From Candidatus Atribacteria bacterium (GTDB lineage: Bacteria > Atribacterota > JALVIU01), in NCBI GenBank assembly GCA_027028665.1, contig JALVIU010000299.1:1-8952 (forward strand): 8,952 nt of DNA, written 5' to 3'. Under the pieces are notes generated by a model. That model was not told where the DNA came from, ran no database searches, and saw only the letters and a program-made list of their open reading frames with translations. The stretch's first letter is position 1. Each line of letters opens with the position of its first letter. Of the stretch, positions 1 to 6,331 are shown in pieces. The translations under genes and the position numbers were made by a program.

Positions 1-760
1 ATTTTTCTATATAAAATCTATTAAGCACCGTTTTCAAAGAACTAAGGGTAATATTTTTAACTAACCTCCCATTTACAGATATAGAAATCCATCCCCTTTC
101 TTCAGAAACAACTATAGCTATAGCATCAGAATTCTCAGTAATTCCTATACCTGCCCTATGTCTTGTCCCAAGCATTTTATCCAGATCTTGTCTCTGAGTA
201 AGGGGTAATATACAACTTGCGGCAAGAATCTTATCACCCCTTATAATTATAGCACCATCATGGAGTGGGGATTCGGGAAGAAAAATGCTATATATAAGCT
301 CTGAAGAAATTTTTCCGTCGATTAATATACCTGTATCTACAATATCCTTTAAGCCCATCTCTCTCTCCAATACAAAAAGCGCACCTATCTTTTTCTTTGA
401 AAGGGCCTGAATGGCAAGTAACATTTCGTTTATAGCATGTTCTGTGAGAGCGGTTTCTCTCTCAAATAAGAAAAACTCTCCTGAGAGAAATCCCTTTTTT
501 CCCATTTCCATAAGAATTTTACGGAGTTCAGGCTGAAAAACTATAGGTATAAGTACAGCAAGGCCTGCAATCATCCATTTGGAAAACCAACCAAGTGCAT
601 GAAAATGAAAAAGTTGGCTTACTCCAAATATTACAAAAAGAAGAAACAGCCCTTTAGCAAGATAAAGGGCAGGAGTATCCTGAATAACTATCATAAGATT
701 ATAAAATATAAAAGCAACAATTAATATATCTATTAGATCAAAAATACCAAAATGAAACAA
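1..760 (-). CDS. cdaA: Diadenylate cyclase CdaA (membrane-bound c-di-AMP synthase), 3' end cut by window edge
   Basis: CdaA condenses two ATP into the second messenger c-di-AMP, which controls potassium and osmolyte transport and cell-wall homeostasis. I translated 253 codons from a TTG at 760-758, and the frame is open to base 1. Residues about 4-27, 32-50 and 58-78 are hydrophobic, matching the three membrane segments of CdaA. The cytoplasmic DAC (DisA_N) domain follows, with the substrate motif LHDGA at residues 166-170 and GTRHR at 198-202, both intact. Known CdaA proteins are about 270 residues, so only about 20 C-terminal residues should be missing. The TTG start is chosen because AGGAGG lies five bases upstream and the encoded N-terminus runs directly into the first membrane helix. 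It is the last visible gene of the rplM-rpsI-racemase-argF array, 43 bases after argF. The usual companion gene cdaR (ybbR), if present, would lie outside the window. Family assignment is firm; the TTG start is very likely. Confidence 0.95.
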   Translation of the reverse strand, partial: MFHFGIFDLIDILIVAFIFYNLMIVIQDTPALYLAKGLFLLFVIFGVSQLFHFHALGWFSKWMIAGLAVLIPIVFQPELRKILMEMGKKGFLSGEFFLFERETALTEHAINEMLLAIQALSKKKIGALFVLEREMGLKDIVDTGILIDGKISSELIYSIFLPESPLHDGAIIIRGDKILAASCILPLTQRQDLDKMLGTRHRAGIGITENSDAIAIVVSEERGWISISVNGRLVKNITLSSLKTVLNRFYIEK

Positions 761-764
761 GAAG

Positions 765-770
765 ACCTCC
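765..770 (-). promoter_or_regulatory. Ribosome binding site fixing the TTG start of cdaA
   Basis: On the minus strand this reads AGGAGG, five bases before the TTG at 760-758. The nearest in-frame ATG is codon 23, inside the first membrane helix, so this site decides the start. It begins one base after the 40-base palindrome between argF and cdaA, so hairpin formation could affect access to it. Confidence 0.8.
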
Positions 771-771
771 T

Positions 772-811
772 TTTTATAAAAGATGGGCTATATAGCCCAT
801 CTTTTATAAAA
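772..811 (-). terminator. 40-base perfect inverted repeat after argF (terminator or attenuator before cdaA)
   Basis: Bases 772-811 form a perfect palindrome centred between 791 and 792. Its GC core is GATGGGCTA pairing with TAGCCCATC, flanked by an A-tract on one side and a T-tract on the other, as in intrinsic terminators. The argF stop codon (806-804) lies inside the upstream arm. On the minus strand the 3' arm ends CTTTTATAAAA, so the U-run is only four long before an A. The cdaA ribosome binding site starts immediately afterwards and there is no room for a promoter. Partial termination of argF transcripts with read-through into cdaA is my inference. Confidence 0.65.
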
Positions 812-1736
812 CTAATGCAAGTATAGCTTTTTGAGCATGAAGCCTATTTTCTGCCTGCTGTATAACAACAGAATAAGGACTATCTATTACCTCATCTGTA
901 ACCTCTTCTCCTCTGTGAGCAGGAAGGCAATGCATTATAATTACATCGCTTTTCGCCTTTTTCACAAGTTCCATATTTACCTGATACGGACGAAACACCT
1001 TCTCTCTTTCTGCCTTTTCTTCCTCCTGACCCATACTTGCCCATACATCCGTATATATAACATCGGCATTTCTTACAGCCTCTCCTGGGTCACTGGTTAC
1101 TAAGATCTTTGCCCCACTCTTTTTTGCCTCCAAAAATGCCAAATCCAGAATCTCTTTTTTTGTCTCATACCCCTTAGGAGATGCTATAGAGAAATTGGCA
1201 CCAAGTCTTGCAGAAAGAAGCATAAGGGAATTGGACACATTGTTTCCATCTCCTATAAAGGCGATATTTACACCTTCAATTCTTCCCTTTTTTTCCCATA
1301 TTGTAAGCATATCCCCCATAGCCTGACAGGGATGATATGTATCACTTAATCCATTTATCACGGGCACATCTGAATACTCAGCAAGTTCTTCTACAATCTT
1401 ATGGGAAAATGTACGAACCATAATTCCTGATACATAGCGGGAAATTACTTCTGCAGTATCCTTTACAGATTCCCTTTTTCCAAGACCTATATCTTGAGGA
1501 GAAAGATATATAGTGTCACCACCTAATTCTTTCATTCCTACCTCAAAAGAGACTCTGGTCCTAAGCGAAGGTTTTTCAAAGATAAGTGCGAGGATCTTTC
1601 CTTTTAAAATAGAGAGTGATTCTCCTGCCATCCTCTTCAACTTTAGATCTCTTGCATAGCTCAACACATACCAGAGTTCCTCTTTAGAAAAATCAAGAAC
1701 CCGGGTAAAATCCCTTCCTTTAAAACTCTTATTCAT
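804..1736 (-). CDS. argF: Ornithine carbamoyltransferase
   Basis: This cytoplasmic enzyme makes citrulline from ornithine and carbamoyl phosphate, a step of arginine biosynthesis. It can also run in reverse in the arginine deiminase route. The 310-residue length is normal for the family. Visible motifs are the carbamoyl-phosphate loop SLRTR (residues 57-61), RTF near 108-110, HPCQ (135-138), the SMG ornithine loop (234-236), and HCLPAHRGEEV (269-279) with the catalytic Cys270. The SMG and HCLP motifs separate it from aspartate carbamoyltransferase. The ATG at 1736-1734 has AGGAGG at 1749-1744, seven bases upstream. It overlaps the upstream racemase gene by four bases (ATGA), which implies translational coupling. 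No arc genes (deiminase, carbamate kinase) are in view, so the direction cannot be read from context. The neighbouring racemase also probably uses ornithine. Stop is TAA, inside a strong palindrome. The function call is firm. Confidence 0.97.
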   Translation of the reverse strand: MNKSFKGRDFTRVLDFSKEELWYVLSYARDLKLKRMAGESLSILKGKILALIFEKPSLRTRVSFEVGMKELGGDTIYLSPQDIGLGKRESVKDTAEVISRYVSGIMVRTFSHKIVEELAEYSDVPVINGLSDTYHPCQAMGDMLTIWEKKGRIEGVNIAFIGDGNNVSNSLMLLSARLGANFSIASPKGYETKKEILDLAFLEAKKSGAKILVTSDPGEAVRNADVIYTDVWASMGQEEEKAEREKVFRPYQVNMELVKKAKSDVIIMHCLPAHRGEEVTDEVIDSPYSVVIQQAENRLHAQKAILALVL

Positions 1737-2818
1737 CTATCTACCTCCTTACCCCATATTTTCACAACATAAGAAGAATTAAAAAGATAAAGCATAGCAG
1801 GATAACCCAGATTAAATTTTATTATATCACCAACGCCATAATTTGTATATGATGAAGTTACATCAACTATCATATGATCAGAGCTACCTCCTACTATTTC
1901 AACCTCTTTATCTACAGGATGTAGAGCTTCAAAAACTACATCCTGCCTCCCAATACCAAGAATGGCCCTTTTTCTTATACCCCTATCTTCAAAATGAGGT
2001 ATATTTCCAAATGCATCTTTTGCAATGGTCCCCATAGGAAGAGAAGGTTTATTCTTTAGCTCTATAATCTCGGCCTCAAGTATAAATGTATCTGTATATG
2101 CACCTTCTATTCCTATATCCCTTATATCATCTATACCAAATAAGATCCCTGTCCCTATCCTGAGATTTGTTATGCCTTTAGGCATCTTCCCATTTTTTAC
2201 AAGATACAGAGAACTTGTACTACCCCCTGATACAAATTCAAGTTCCTCCTGTATAAGAGAGCTTACATCTTCTGCAAGTTCTGTAAGTAGTGTAAGATTT
2301 TTCTCATCTGGCAATACACCACCAAAACATGCAAAATTTGCACCAATCCCTGCTATCTTTATCCCCTTTATATCTTTTATCTCTCTTACTACATCCAAAA
2401 GATCACCAGGCAATATACCCTCTCTCCTATCACCTACATCTACCATTAAAATAACCTTATGAATAATTCTCTTCGCATGTGCAGCATTACCCAATGCCTT
2501 AATCACCAAAGGTTCACTATTCAGGCTGATATCTGCAAGATAGACCACATCATCTGCCTCACTCAACATAGGGATCCTTAAAAGTACAGTATTTAGATGG
2601 GGAAAATTATCCTTTATCTTTTTTATATTGAGTAGACGGGAATCCCCTATATAGTTTATACCCACAGAAGAAATGGTATCTACAATATGAGGATCAGACA
2701 ATGTACCCTTGGTGACACCAATTGTAGAAATATTATACACCTTTAGGAGGTTATATATCAAAGAGGCATTATGCCTTATTGATGAGAGATTTATAACAAG
2801 TCGTGGATAATGGACCAT
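1733..2818 (-). CDS. PLP-dependent alanine/ornithine racemase family protein, probable ornithine racemase
   Basis: The 361-residue protein has the fold-type III layout of the alanine/ornithine racemase family: an N-terminal TIM barrel with the PLP lysine and a C-terminal beta domain. The opening YPRLVIN followed by IRHN (residues 4-17) and the PLP lysine K37 in GVTKG match the Orr/YhfX-like branch rather than housekeeping Alr. Other markers are VDVGDRREG (127-134), GIGANFACFGG (157-167), the phosphate-binding SGGSTSS (197-203) and LRIGTGILFG (219-228). Characterised relatives interconvert L- and D-ornithine, and overlap with argF supports an ornithine substrate, but alanine, lysine or another amino acid is not excluded. 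The start is set by the family N-terminus. No Shine-Dalgarno is visible: the ten bases before the ATG are pyrimidine/A-rich and follow a hairpin directly. Stop TGA overlaps the argF ATG. Family assignment is firm; substrate is inferred. Confidence 0.87.
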   Translation of the reverse strand: MVHYPRLVINLSSIRHNASLIYNLLKVYNISTIGVTKGTLSDPHIVDTISSVGINYIGDSRLLNIKKIKDNFPHLNTVLLRIPMLSEADDVVYLADISLNSEPLVIKALGNAAHAKRIIHKVILMVDVGDRREGILPGDLLDVVREIKDIKGIKIAGIGANFACFGGVLPDEKNLTLLTELAEDVSSLIQEELEFVSGGSTSSLYLVKNGKMPKGITNLRIGTGILFGIDDIRDIGIEGAYTDTFILEAEIIELKNKPSLPMGTIAKDAFGNIPHFEDRGIRKRAILGIGRQDVVFEALHPVDKEVEIVGGSSDHMIVDVTSSYTNYGVGDIIKFNLGYPAMLYLFNSSYVVKIWGKEVDR

Positions 2819-2827
2819 TTATAAAGA

Positions 2828-2849
2828 GAAGGGGGAATTATCCCCCTTC
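2828..2849 (-). terminator. Hairpin between rpsI and the racemase gene (partial terminator or attenuator)
   Basis: On the minus strand an 8-bp perfect stem, GAAGGGGG with CCCCCTTC, encloses a six-base loop (ATAATT). It is followed by TCTTTATAA, a weak U-rich tail, and then the racemase ATG. It starts about ten bases after the rpsI stop. It resembles the terminator expected after a ribosomal-protein pair. The racemase has no promoter of its own in the gap, so read-through is likely needed. Confidence 0.6.
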
Positions 2850-2858
2850 GACAAATAT

Positions 2859-3248
2859 TTATCTCTTGGAGAACTGGAATCTAGCCCTTGCGCCCCTTTG
2901 TCCGTACTTCTTTCTTTCTTTCATACGGGGATCGCGGGTAAGGAATCCAGCCTTCTTAAGGATTGGCCTAAAATCTGGGTTCACCTGAAGTAGAGCCCTG
3001 GAAATTCCATGCCTTATTGCACCTGCCTGACCTGAGTACCCTCCACCTCTTACACGAGCAATCACATCATATTTACCCAATGTTTCTGTAAGAACAAGTG
3101 GCTGCTCAATAATCATCTTTAATATTTTTCTTCCAAAATAGATAGAAAAATCTCTGTTGTTAATAATAATCTTCCCTGTGCCTGGGACAAGTCTCACACG
3201 TGCAGTAGAAGTTTTTCTTCTTCCAGTTCCATAAAAAACAGATGGCAT
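2859..3248 (-). CDS. rpsI: 30S ribosomal protein S9
   Basis: S9 is a small-subunit head protein whose extended C-terminal tail reaches the P-site tRNA. The 129-residue length is typical. Recognisable features are the N-terminal [15 protein letters not shown] (residues 6-20), the [20 protein letters not shown] stretch in the middle, and the basic tail ending FQFSKR, the family's near-invariant C-terminus. The ATG at 3248-3246 has GGGAGGT about five bases upstream. It lies 12 bases after rplM, the usual L13-S9 pairing across bacteria, and is presumably co-transcribed from the promoters upstream of rplM. The gene is complete and unremarkable apart from the hairpin that follows it. Confidence 0.98.
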   Translation of the reverse strand: MPSVFYGTGRRKTSTARVRLVPGTGKIIINNRDFSIYFGRKILKMIIEQPLVLTETLGKYDVIARVRGGGYSGQAGAIRHGISRALLQVNPDFRPILKKAGFLTRDPRMKERKKYGQRGARARFQFSKR

Positions 3249-3260
3249 ATCTTACCTCCC

Positions 3261-3686
3261 TTATTTAATCAATTCAGGCATTTGGGCTTTGTGAGGATGC
3301 TCTGCCCCTTTGTAGATCTTTAGTTTTTTAAGCATCTTTCTTCCTAAGGAACTATGAGGAATCATGCCCTTCACTGCTATCCTTATAATTCTTTCTGGAA
3401 ACTTCTCTTTCATTTTTTTATAAGGGATAGCCTTAAGTCCTCCAGGATAGCCACTATGCTTATAATAAACCTTTTTATCTTCCTTTCCCCCTGTTAATGC
3501 TACTTTTTCTGCATTTATAACAATAACATAGTCTCCTGTATCCATATAAGGAGTATAAATGGGCTTATGTTTTCCCCTCAAGATAGTAGCAACTTGAGTA
3601 GCAAGTCTCCCAAGTGGTTTTCCAGTAGCATCAATTACATACCACTTCCTCTTGATATCTTCCTTTTTTGGTACATACGTTTTCAT
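3261..3686 (-). CDS. rplM: 50S ribosomal protein L13
   Basis: L13 is an early-assembling large-subunit protein. The product starts MKTYVPK and contains the family markers [23 protein letters not shown], the [18 protein letters not shown] stretch and [16 protein letters not shown]. At 141 residues the length is normal. A GTG nine bases further upstream (3695-3693) would add three residues, but the strong Shine-Dalgarno GGGAGGA (3702-3696) abuts that GTG directly and is nine bases from the ATG at 3686, so the ATG is preferred; MKTY is also the usual family start. It is the first gene of the minus-strand array. Two promoters at 3869-3841 and 3801-3773 give predicted leaders of roughly 150 and 80 bases. 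I saw no strong structured leader that I could name. rpsI follows 12 bases after the TAA stop. Confidence 0.97.
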   Translation of the reverse strand: MKTYVPKKEDIKRKWYVIDATGKPLGRLATQVATILRGKHKPIYTPYMDTGDYVIVINAEKVALTGGKEDKKVYYKHSGYPGGLKAIPYKKMKEKFPERIIRIAVKGMIPHSSLGRKMLKKLKIYKGAEHPHKAQMPELIK

Positions 3687-3695
3687 GTAGAACAC

Positions 3696-3702
3696 TCCTC
3701 CC
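3696..3702 (-). promoter_or_regulatory. Ribosome binding site deciding the rplM start
   Basis: The minus strand reads GGGAGGA, nine bases before the ATG at 3686-3684. It touches the alternative GTG at 3695 with no spacer, which rules that GTG out as an efficient start. Confidence 0.8.
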
Positions 3703-3772
3703 TAATTTTCCTAATATATATAAATCTTTTTTCTCATTTCTCACTTAGACAGCTAATTCAAAAGCAATTTAA

Positions 3773-3801
3773 ATTTTAATACACTAACGCATAAATGTCA
3801 A
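3773..3801 (-). promoter_or_regulatory. Proximal promoter of the rplM operon (P2)
   Basis: On the minus strand a perfect -35 box TTGACA (3801-3796) is followed after exactly 17 bases by the -10 box TAAAAT (3778-3773). The predicted transcription start near 3766 leaves a leader of about 80 bases before the rplM ATG. Match and spacing are close to the sigma-A/sigma-70 consensus. Confidence 0.7.
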
Positions 3802-3840
3802 GTAAAATTATTCTGTTTTTCAAATTTATTTTTATGTCAA

Positions 3841-3869
3841 AGTATACCATCTTGAACAAAGAATGTCAA
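3841..3869 (-). promoter_or_regulatory. Distal promoter of the rplM operon (P1)
   Basis: On the minus strand TTGACA (3869-3864), a 17-base spacer and TATACT (3846-3841) form a near-consensus housekeeping promoter about 70 bases upstream of P2. A third TTGACA (3840-3835) directly follows its -10 box but has no good -10 partner at 16-18 bases. Tandem promoters are common for ribosomal-protein operons. Confidence 0.7.
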
Positions 3870-3932
3870 TCAAAATTACCTTTTGTACAATATAAGTTTC
3901 TAATAGTATTTTATAGAGCGATTAAAATAAAT

Positions 3933-3961
3933 TTGAAAATTTAGCTTATAAATGATAAAAT
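3933..3961 (+). promoter_or_regulatory. Possible promoter of the caspase-lipoprotein unit
   Basis: TTGAAA (3933-3938), a 17-base spacer and TAAAAT (3956-3961) fit the sigma-A pattern. Transcription would begin near 3967-3969, giving almost no leader for the TTG at 3971 but about 24 bases for the alternative TTG at 3992. The surrounding DNA is very AT-rich, so chance matches are likely. A weaker alternative is TTGTAC (3883-3888) with TATTTT (3907-3912). Confidence 0.45.
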
Positions 3962-3970
3962 AGAAAAAAC

Positions 3971-6325
3971 TTGAAGGGATGCTGGCAAAAATTGAAAAAA
4001 ATAATTCTTCTCTGTCTTTTCTTGACTATATCATTGCTCATTCCTTTTAATCTCTGGGCCAATACTTATACATTTATTATAGGAATAGATAAATATCCCA
4101 ATCTTCATAACGGTAATCTTCAGTTTGCTGTATCTGATGCAAGACTCTTTAGATATGTAATACAGAAGGAATTTTATATACCTGATGATAATATTTATAT
4201 GTTATTAGATGAAGAGGCAAAAAGAGAGAATATAAGAAACACTATTACAATAAAGATACGGGATAAACTTACATCAGATGACACTCTTATAATTTACTAT
4301 TCAGGTCACGGCACAAGAGGTGAAGACCTTCCGCCATATGATGAAAGTGATGGATTGGATGAATATATAATACCATATGATGCCCAATCTGGGATAGATA
4401 AAAATGGAGAAGAGATCATACTCTCTTGGTCTGCTATAAGAGATGATGATTTCTCCTCATGGATTACATCCCTTCCTGTAAAAAATATTATTATACTCTT
4501 TGACTCATGTTACTCAGGAGGAGCAGAAAAAGGCATAAAAGGATTTTTCCTAAAACCTTTGGCGACAAAGGGAGGAGACAGTTTTTTCCAGGACCTCGAA
4601 AAGGCAGTCACGAAAAAGATAGTAGTCTTTTTAGCATCCTCACGTGCCGATGAGAAATCCATAGAATCAACAAGGATAAATCATGGATATTTTACCTATG
4701 CACTATATGAGGCACTAAAGCAAAAAGAAAAAACAGATACAAACAAGGATGGGTCTATTTCTGTAGATGAAATATATAAGGCAGTAAAGAAAAAGGTAGA
4801 AAGGGTAACCCACAAAAAACAACATCCTACTTTGCAAATATCCTCAAAGGATGTAGATCCAAAAGATATAGAATTTCTACCTATAAAAAAGGAATCCTAC
4901 ATAGAGATTACTACTATTCCCTCATCTGTAGAGATATATATTGATAAAAAGTTTCTGGGAAGAACTCCCTTAAAACAGGTAATTAATCCTGGATACCATA
5001 TTCTATCTTTAGTAAAAAAGGGATATAAGAGATATGAGGAACTCATTGCTTTGTCTACAGGAGAAAAGAAAAAAATAAATGTTACACTGAAAAAAGAAAA
5101 TACAAAAAAGGAAGAGGTAGACTTATCGATAATTTTAAAGGGAAAGGATGGGACACTTCTCTCAGGGTACAAGGTCGCACTTACAGGCACACCTTATGCA
5201 CAAGTAACCAACAAAAGCGGAGAAGCAAATTTCTCCAACATAGAGAATCAAAATCCTATAGTAATAGTATTTGACAAGACAGACAATAGAAAGATTATAT
5301 ATACAACACAAATCTCACTAAAAGAAAGCAAAAACAAAATTGAGCTTGTAATAAATAATGTAAATATTGCCTCTCCTTCTTTCATAATCAGTCCGCAAAA
5401 AGAGACATATACATTTTCTATATTTACCGTCCCTCAATTAAAGATTAAAATAAAATACCCAAAAGGCTGGAAAGTAGTAAAAAATAACATAAAAAAGGGC
5501 ATACTATTTAACTCAGAAAGTTCTGAATCCTATCTTTTCCAAGTCTATAGGACAAAAAGATCAAAAGATATATCTACACTTACAAAATATACACTCGTTC
5601 AAAAGAAATGGCTATCTCAACATAGAAAAGATTATAAAGAATTAAAATTGGACAAAGATGAAAAAATAGGAGAGAAAACTGGAAACATACTTATATATTC
5701 TTATACTTATAAAGATAATATATATGAGGTAATGGAGTTTTATTTTGAAGGACCAGATAATGCCTATTATACAGCACTATTAGATGTACCAGAGGGAAAG
5801 CTGGATAGCCTTATATCACTATTTGAAAAACTGATAAGAGGGATAGAATTTGAATCATATAATACTACCTTGTTCTCTCTATTTGAGTCCCCAGAAAAAG
5901 GATTCAAGATCCTGTACCCAAAGAAGTGGAAAGTTGAGACACCAAATGAAGACATTGTATTTTATGTAAAAAATGGGACAAAAGAGGCTATACAGGTCTT
6001 AGTTCATACACTTATAAAAGGGATGGGTGTGGAAGATTATGCAAAAAATACAGACACCTGGCTGGGAAAAAACCTGAGAAATTATAAGAAATTAGTAGAT
6101 ACAAAAATAGAAAAACCTATAAAGGGTATAAAAAGGATCTATACCTATAAAAAGGGAAAAGATGCAAGATATGTAGAAGAGTATTACTTTGTAAGCAAAT
6201 ATAAGGACAAAAAGATGGGATATACCTTGATATTTGAAAGGTCAAAGTCTCTAACTAAATCTCAAATAGAAGAGTTTAATAAGATAAAGATATCTATATT
6301 AAAGAACTTTCATATTGGAGAATAA
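3971..6325 (+). CDS. Exported caspase-fold (peptidase C14, metacaspase-like) protein with EF-hand-like, PEGA and two PsbP-like domains
   Basis: The product has 784 residues. A basic start and a hydrophobic stretch (residues 8-30) ending LWA form a signal peptide. The caspase domain spans about 31-300: GID (38-40), the catalytic His in YYSGHG (H113), an acidic ESDGLDEYIIPYDA segment (125-138) and the catalytic Cys in DSCYSGG (C180). Asp178 beside the Cys resembles metacaspases, which cleave after Arg/Lys. Residues 256-267 form a canonical EF-hand loop (DTNKDGSISVDE). A PEGA domain (about 309-375) and an Ig-like/carboxypeptidase-regulatory-like segment (about 383-462) follow. Two related domains, about 488-627 and 640-782, each open with a YPKxWKV motif as in PsbP-like proteins. 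The start is uncertain: TTG 3971 lacks a Shine-Dalgarno, while TTG 3992 gives MKKIILL with weak AAGGGA upstream; both keep the signal peptide. Six bases separate it from the lipoprotein gene. Its biological role and substrate are unknown. Confidence 0.88.
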   Translation: MKGCWQKLKKIILLCLFLTISLLIPFNLWANTYTFIIGIDKYPNLHNGNLQFAVSDARLFRYVIQKEFYIPDDNIYMLLDEEAKRENIRNTITIKIRDKLTSDDTLIIYYSGHGTRGEDLPPYDESDGLDEYIIPYDAQSGIDKNGEEIILSWSAIRDDDFSSWITSLPVKNIIILFDSCYSGGAEKGIKGFFLKPLATKGGDSFFQDLEKAVTKKIVVFLASSRADEKSIESTRINHGYFTYALYEALKQKEKTDTNKDGSISVDEIYKAVKKKVERVTHKKQHPTLQISSKDVDPKDIEFLPIKKESYIEITTIPSSVEIYIDKKFLGRTPLKQVINPGYHILSLVKKGYKRYEELIALSTGEKKKINVTLKKENTKKEEVDLSIILKGKDGTLLSGYKVALTGTPYAQVTNKSGEANFSNIENQNPIVIVFDKTDNRKIIYTTQISLKESKNKIELVINNVNIASPSFIISPQKETYTFSIFTVPQLKIKIKYPKGWKVVKNNIKKGILFNSESSESYLFQVYRTKRSKDISTLTKYTLVQKKWLSQHRKDYKELKLDKDEKIGEKTGNILIYSYTYKDNIYEVMEFYFEGPDNAYYTALLDVPEGKLDSLISLFEKLIRGIEFESYNTTLFSLFESPEKGFKILYPKKWKVETPNEDIVFYVKNGTKEAIQVLVHTLIKGMGVEDYAKNTDTWLGKNLRNYKKLVDTKIEKPIKGIKRIYTYKKGKDARYVEEYYFVSKYKDKKMGYTLIFERSKSLTKSQIEEFNKIKISILKNFHIGE

Positions 6326-6331
6326 GAGATA

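Noticed and set aside
2025-2462. A 145-residue plus-strand open frame.
   Set aside because: It lies wholly antisense to the clearly conserved racemase gene, is Ser/Pro/Ile-rich as expected for a shadow, and shows no family motif.
3687-3695. GTG start at 3695 giving L13 three extra residues.
   Set aside because: The Shine-Dalgarno touches this GTG with no spacer, while the ATG at 3686 is well spaced and gives the usual MKTY start.
3703-3970. A small gene or a structured ribosomal leader in the divergent intergenic region.
   Set aside because: The region is very AT-rich, with promoter-like boxes but no convincing open frame or long GC-paired stem; I could not match a known L13 leader by eye.
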